Positions 4,778 to 6,118 of a stretch of DNA of 6,118 bases are shown here, in pieces. Position 1 is the first letter of the stretch; each line of letters starts with the position of its first letter. The DNA comes from Porphyrobacter sp. (GTDB taxonomy: Bacteria; Pseudomonadota; Alphaproteobacteria; Sphingomonadales; Sphingomonadaceae). Below the pieces are notes generated by a model. That model made no database searches. It saw only the letters and a program-made list of their open reading frames with translations, and had not been told where the DNA came from. The stretch is from positions 1 to 6,118 of the forward strand of contig JAKFWB010000129.1 of assembly GCA_021732945.1 (NCBI GenBank), given 5' to 3'. Position numbers and translations under genes: made by a program.

Positions 4778-4954
4778 TTACCCGCTGATCCCGCCGGGCC
4801 GAGTAACCGCGTAGTAGATCACATAGAACCAGCCGAAGAAGCCATGGACGATCGCCCAGAGGATTGACTGGTGCAGGCTCCAGCTGATCGCCACCGCGAT
4901 GGCGCTGCCAAGCCCGATGCCAGCCTGTGTGGCGGTGCTGCTCGCGCCGCTCAC
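4778..4954 (-). CDS. 58-residue hydrophobic membrane protein, last gene of the small-protein operon
   Basis: The GTG at 4952-4954 overlaps the preceding gene's stop by 4 bp (GTGA), with GGGG about 7 nt upstream as a possible ribosome-binding site. The 58-residue product starts MSGASSTATQAG and is hydrophobic from about residue 11 to 50. It most likely forms two short membrane helices (12-25 and 31-50) joined around SLHQS, with a Gly/Trp/Tyr-rich second helix (WAIVHGFFGWFYVIYYA) and a short tail TRPGGISG. It lacks the coiled coil of its upstream neighbours. The frame ends cleanly at TAA, 131 bp before the sufE start. Evidence that it is real: tight coupling, a continuous hydrophobic profile and a sensible charge pattern. 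I recall similar small hypothetical proteins in sphingomonads but no function. The non-ATG start and small size make it easy to miss. Confidence 0.78.
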   Translation of the reverse strand: MSGASSTATQAGIGLGSAIAVAISWSLHQSILWAIVHGFFGWFYVIYYAVTRPGGISG

Positions 4955-5202
4955 AGCTCGACCCCGCTGGCGATGGCTTCCAGCTTGCGGATGCGTTCCT
5001 TGAGGTCGGCAAGTTCAATCCGCGCAGTGCCAAAGCTGGAGCCGTCACCGGCTGAGGGGTGGTGCACGGAGCGATCGAGCTCCTGCCGCTTGAGATCAAG
5101 CCAGCCCTGCCAGCCGCGCAGTAGCGCTGCGGCGATGACGATGATCGCGACCAGGCCCGATGTGGCCGTAATCACGGTGGGATCGAGAAGGGGCGTGATC
5201 AT
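4951..5202 (-). CDS. Small membrane-anchored coiled-coil protein (83 aa), PspB-like family member
   Basis: This 83-residue protein has one membrane helix at about 10-28 (VITATSGLVAIIVIAAALL), a Trp-rich juxtamembrane stretch (RGWQGWLDLKRQELDR, 29-44), a flexible Ser/Gly region (49-59), and a C-terminal amphipathic helix at about 60-78. The core LKERIRKLEAIAS (67-79) matches the coiled-coil core of the three upstream gene products, but the protein stops soon after it, so it lacks their second EIxALR helix. The ATG at 5200-5202 overlaps the upstream stop in ATGA, with GGAAGGAA about 8 nt before it. It is probably an inner-membrane protein with a cytoplasmic helix that oligomerises with its paralogues. 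Similarity to phage-shock protein B is in layout and core pattern only. No enzymatic motif is visible. Confidence 0.85.
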   Translation of the reverse strand: MITPLLDPTVITATSGLVAIIVIAAALLRGWQGWLDLKRQELDRSVHHPSAGDGSSFGTARIELADLKERIRKLEAIASGVEL

Positions 5203-5513
5203 TCGCTCGGTTCCTTCCTTCCGACGGGCAGCGCCCGCAACGCTTCGATTTCAGCCGCAATCCGCGCCTGTTCGCGCGCATCGCCGGTGTTGCTGTCGGT
5301 GACGATGCGTTCGAGCACCTTCACCCGTTCCTTGAGCTCGGTGACCTCGCGCCGTGCGGTCTCGATTTCGGCGATGCTGCGGGCGTCGTCACGCGGGGCG
5401 ATCCGTTCGTTGCCGTCCTCATCGCTGATAATCCCGGCGCGGGCCTTGGCGTATTGCACCGCGCCCCACACAATGATGGCGATAATCGCGACGATGGCCC
5501 ACGAACTGATCAT
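5199..5513 (-). CDS. Small membrane-anchored coiled-coil protein (104 aa), PspB-like family member
   Basis: This 104-residue protein has an N-terminal membrane helix (about 4-20, SWAIVAIIAIIVWGAVQ) followed by a basic stop-transfer patch (KARAG). An acidic linker (30-46) leads into a long coiled coil from about 47 to 94. The shared core LKERVKVLERIVTD is at 60-73 and the second conserved helix AAEIEALR at 86-93. Between them is an insertion absent from the two upstream paralogues, which have a GYxL turn instead. The ATG at 5511-5513 overlaps the upstream stop in ATGA, and AAAGG is 6 nt before it. Of the four coiled-coil products, this and the 83-residue one are most like PspB in size and layout; E. 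coli PspB is about 74 residues. A role in envelope-stress signalling would be inference. No pspA or pspC is in view. Confidence 0.85.
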   Translation of the reverse strand: MISSWAIVAIIAIIVWGAVQYAKARAGIISDEDGNERIAPRDDARSIAEIETARREVTELKERVKVLERIVTDSNTGDAREQARIAAEIEALRALPVGRKEPSE

Positions 5514-5866
5514 GCTGCACCTTTGTCCTTGAGGTTCGCCAGCGCCCGGTCTCGCAGCGCATCAATTTCAGCGCCGAGGTGATAGCCGCCATCGGTGACG
5601 ATCCGTTCGACATTGGCGAGCCGGTCTTTCATCGATCCGAGTTCGGCGCGCAGTTCGGCATTCTCCTGGGTCAGCAGGGTCACGCGGTGTGCGGTATCCT
5701 TGTCCGATCCGGGCTTCAGCGACTGGCCCCACATGCCTTCGAGCGGATAGCCGTTCTTGATCTTCATCCGGGTGGTCTGAAACGAGGTCAGGATCCCGGC
5801 CGCGCCCAGCGCAAAAGCTCCGGCGATGATCCAGCCGAGGTAGGGGAGGAAATCGACAGGATCCAT
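5510..5866 (-). CDS. Membrane-anchored coiled-coil protein (118 aa) of the small-protein operon
   Basis: This 118-residue protein has a membrane helix at about 9-29 (YLGWIIAGAFALGAAGILT). A basic linker with the motif RMKIKNGYPLEGMWGQSL (33-50) follows. A coiled coil runs from about 58 to 92 and includes MKDRLANVERIVTD (79-92), then a GGYHLGAEIDALRD helix (93-106). Core and second helix closely match the C terminus of the partial gene upstream, including its EWGG segment before the coiled coil. The start is the ATG at 5864-5866, overlapping the upstream stop by one base (TGATG). A GTG one codon earlier would give 119 residues but lies closer to the AGGAG ribosome-binding site than is usual (5 nt against 8 nt). 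No recognised Pfam-type enzymatic domain is visible. The topology suggests a cytoplasmic scaffold or partner-binding helix. Confidence 0.87.
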   Translation of the reverse strand: MDPVDFLPYLGWIIAGAFALGAAGILTSFQTTRMKIKNGYPLEGMWGQSLKPGSDKDTAHRVTLLTQENAELRAELGSMKDRLANVERIVTDGGYHLGAEIDALRDRALANLKDKGAA

Positions 5867-6118
5867 CACACCCGCTCCTTGTTTGCGAGGCCGAGCGGCA
5901 CGCCTGCGCCTTGTTCGGCCTGCGGTTGATCGCGCAGGGCTTCGATTTCCTGGGCCAGCGAATAGCCGCGATCGGTGACGATCTTTTCGAGCACGATCAT
6001 GCGGTCCTGCATGGCATCAAGCTTTTCGTGCAGTGTGCGGTTTTCGGCGAGAAGGCGCTGGGTTTCGACCCGGGACTCTGCAGTGTCCTTGCGTTCGGTC
6101 TTGCCGCCCCATTCGTCT
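5866..6118 (-). CDS. Coiled-coil protein of the small-protein operon, C-terminal part (partial)
   Basis: Only the last 83 residues are in the window; the N terminus, where a membrane helix would be expected, lies beyond the right edge. The visible part begins DEWGGKTERKDT, continues as a coiled coil (about 12-49) ending in MQDRMIVLEKIVTD (36-49), then RGYSLAQEIEALRD (50-63) and a variable tail ending ANKERV. It aligns with residues from about 45 onward of the 118-residue neighbour, with a 3-residue length difference in the coiled coil, so the two are tandem duplicates. Its TGA overlaps the next gene's ATG by one base, and its last codons contain that gene's AGGAG ribosome-binding site. It is the first gene of the chain that can be seen; more members may lie upstream. 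Confidence 0.85.
   Translation of the reverse strand, partial: DEWGGKTERKDTAESRVETQRLLAENRTLHEKLDAMQDRMIVLEKIVTDRGYSLAQEIEALRDQPQAEQGAGVPLGLANKERV

Noticed and set aside
4650..5099. 149-codon minus-strand frame across the repeats
   Set aside because: It overlaps the 58- and 83-residue genes in another frame and reads through both palindromic repeats; its composition is that of a shadow frame.

Overview
The window looks like chromosomal DNA from an aerobic, pigmented alphaproteobacterium, most likely Sphingomonadales and possibly Erythrobacteraceae. This rests on high GC, a CrtW/CrtZ ketocarotenoid pair, the style of the LeuC and SufE proteins, and two short palindromic repeat families that I recall from sphingomonad genomes. 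The taxonomic call is inference; there is no rRNA or other marker here.

Layout, left to right. (1) 1-309, minus strand: the N-terminal 103 residues of leuC (leucine biosynthesis), running off the left edge. (2) 310-437: a divergent intergenic region with a perfect 15-bp palindrome. (3) 438-857, plus: a hotdog-fold acyl-CoA thioesterase. (4) 858-1102: a gap with a REP-like palindrome and, just before the next start codon, two mutually exclusive hairpins. (5) 1103-1735, plus: an AT-richer CPBP/CAAX-type intramembrane protease, possibly acquired by transfer. (6) 1736-2094: non-coding, with a terminator-like hairpin and a candidate promoter. (7) 2095-2376, plus: a DUF427 protein. (8) 2462-3732, plus: crtW and crtZ, overlapping by 4 bp. 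Together they would supply the ketolase and hydroxylase for astaxanthin-type carotenoids. (9) 3769-4149, minus: a VOC-fold protein, convergent with crtZ. (10) 4236-4646, minus: a SufE-family Fe-S sulfur acceptor with a TTG start. (11) 4647-4777: two inverted copies of a mobile-type short repeat. (12) 4778-6118, minus: five tiny genes chained by 1-4 bp stop/start overlaps.

The last block is the most interesting. Three of its products are complete small proteins with an N-terminal membrane helix and a C-terminal coiled coil. A fourth, cut by the window edge, has the same coiled coil. All four share a core of the form M/L-x-D/E-R-x-x-x-L/V-E-x-I-V/A (then T-D in three), resembling the coiled coil of phage-shock protein PspB. 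The fifth is a 58-residue, entirely hydrophobic protein. The block looks like a duplicated and diverged family kept in one translationally coupled operon, perhaps an envelope-stress or membrane-scaffold module. Its function cannot be read from the sequence.

The other genes are ordinary housekeeping or accessory functions. They are not obviously linked to one another except crtW-crtZ, which act on the same pathway.
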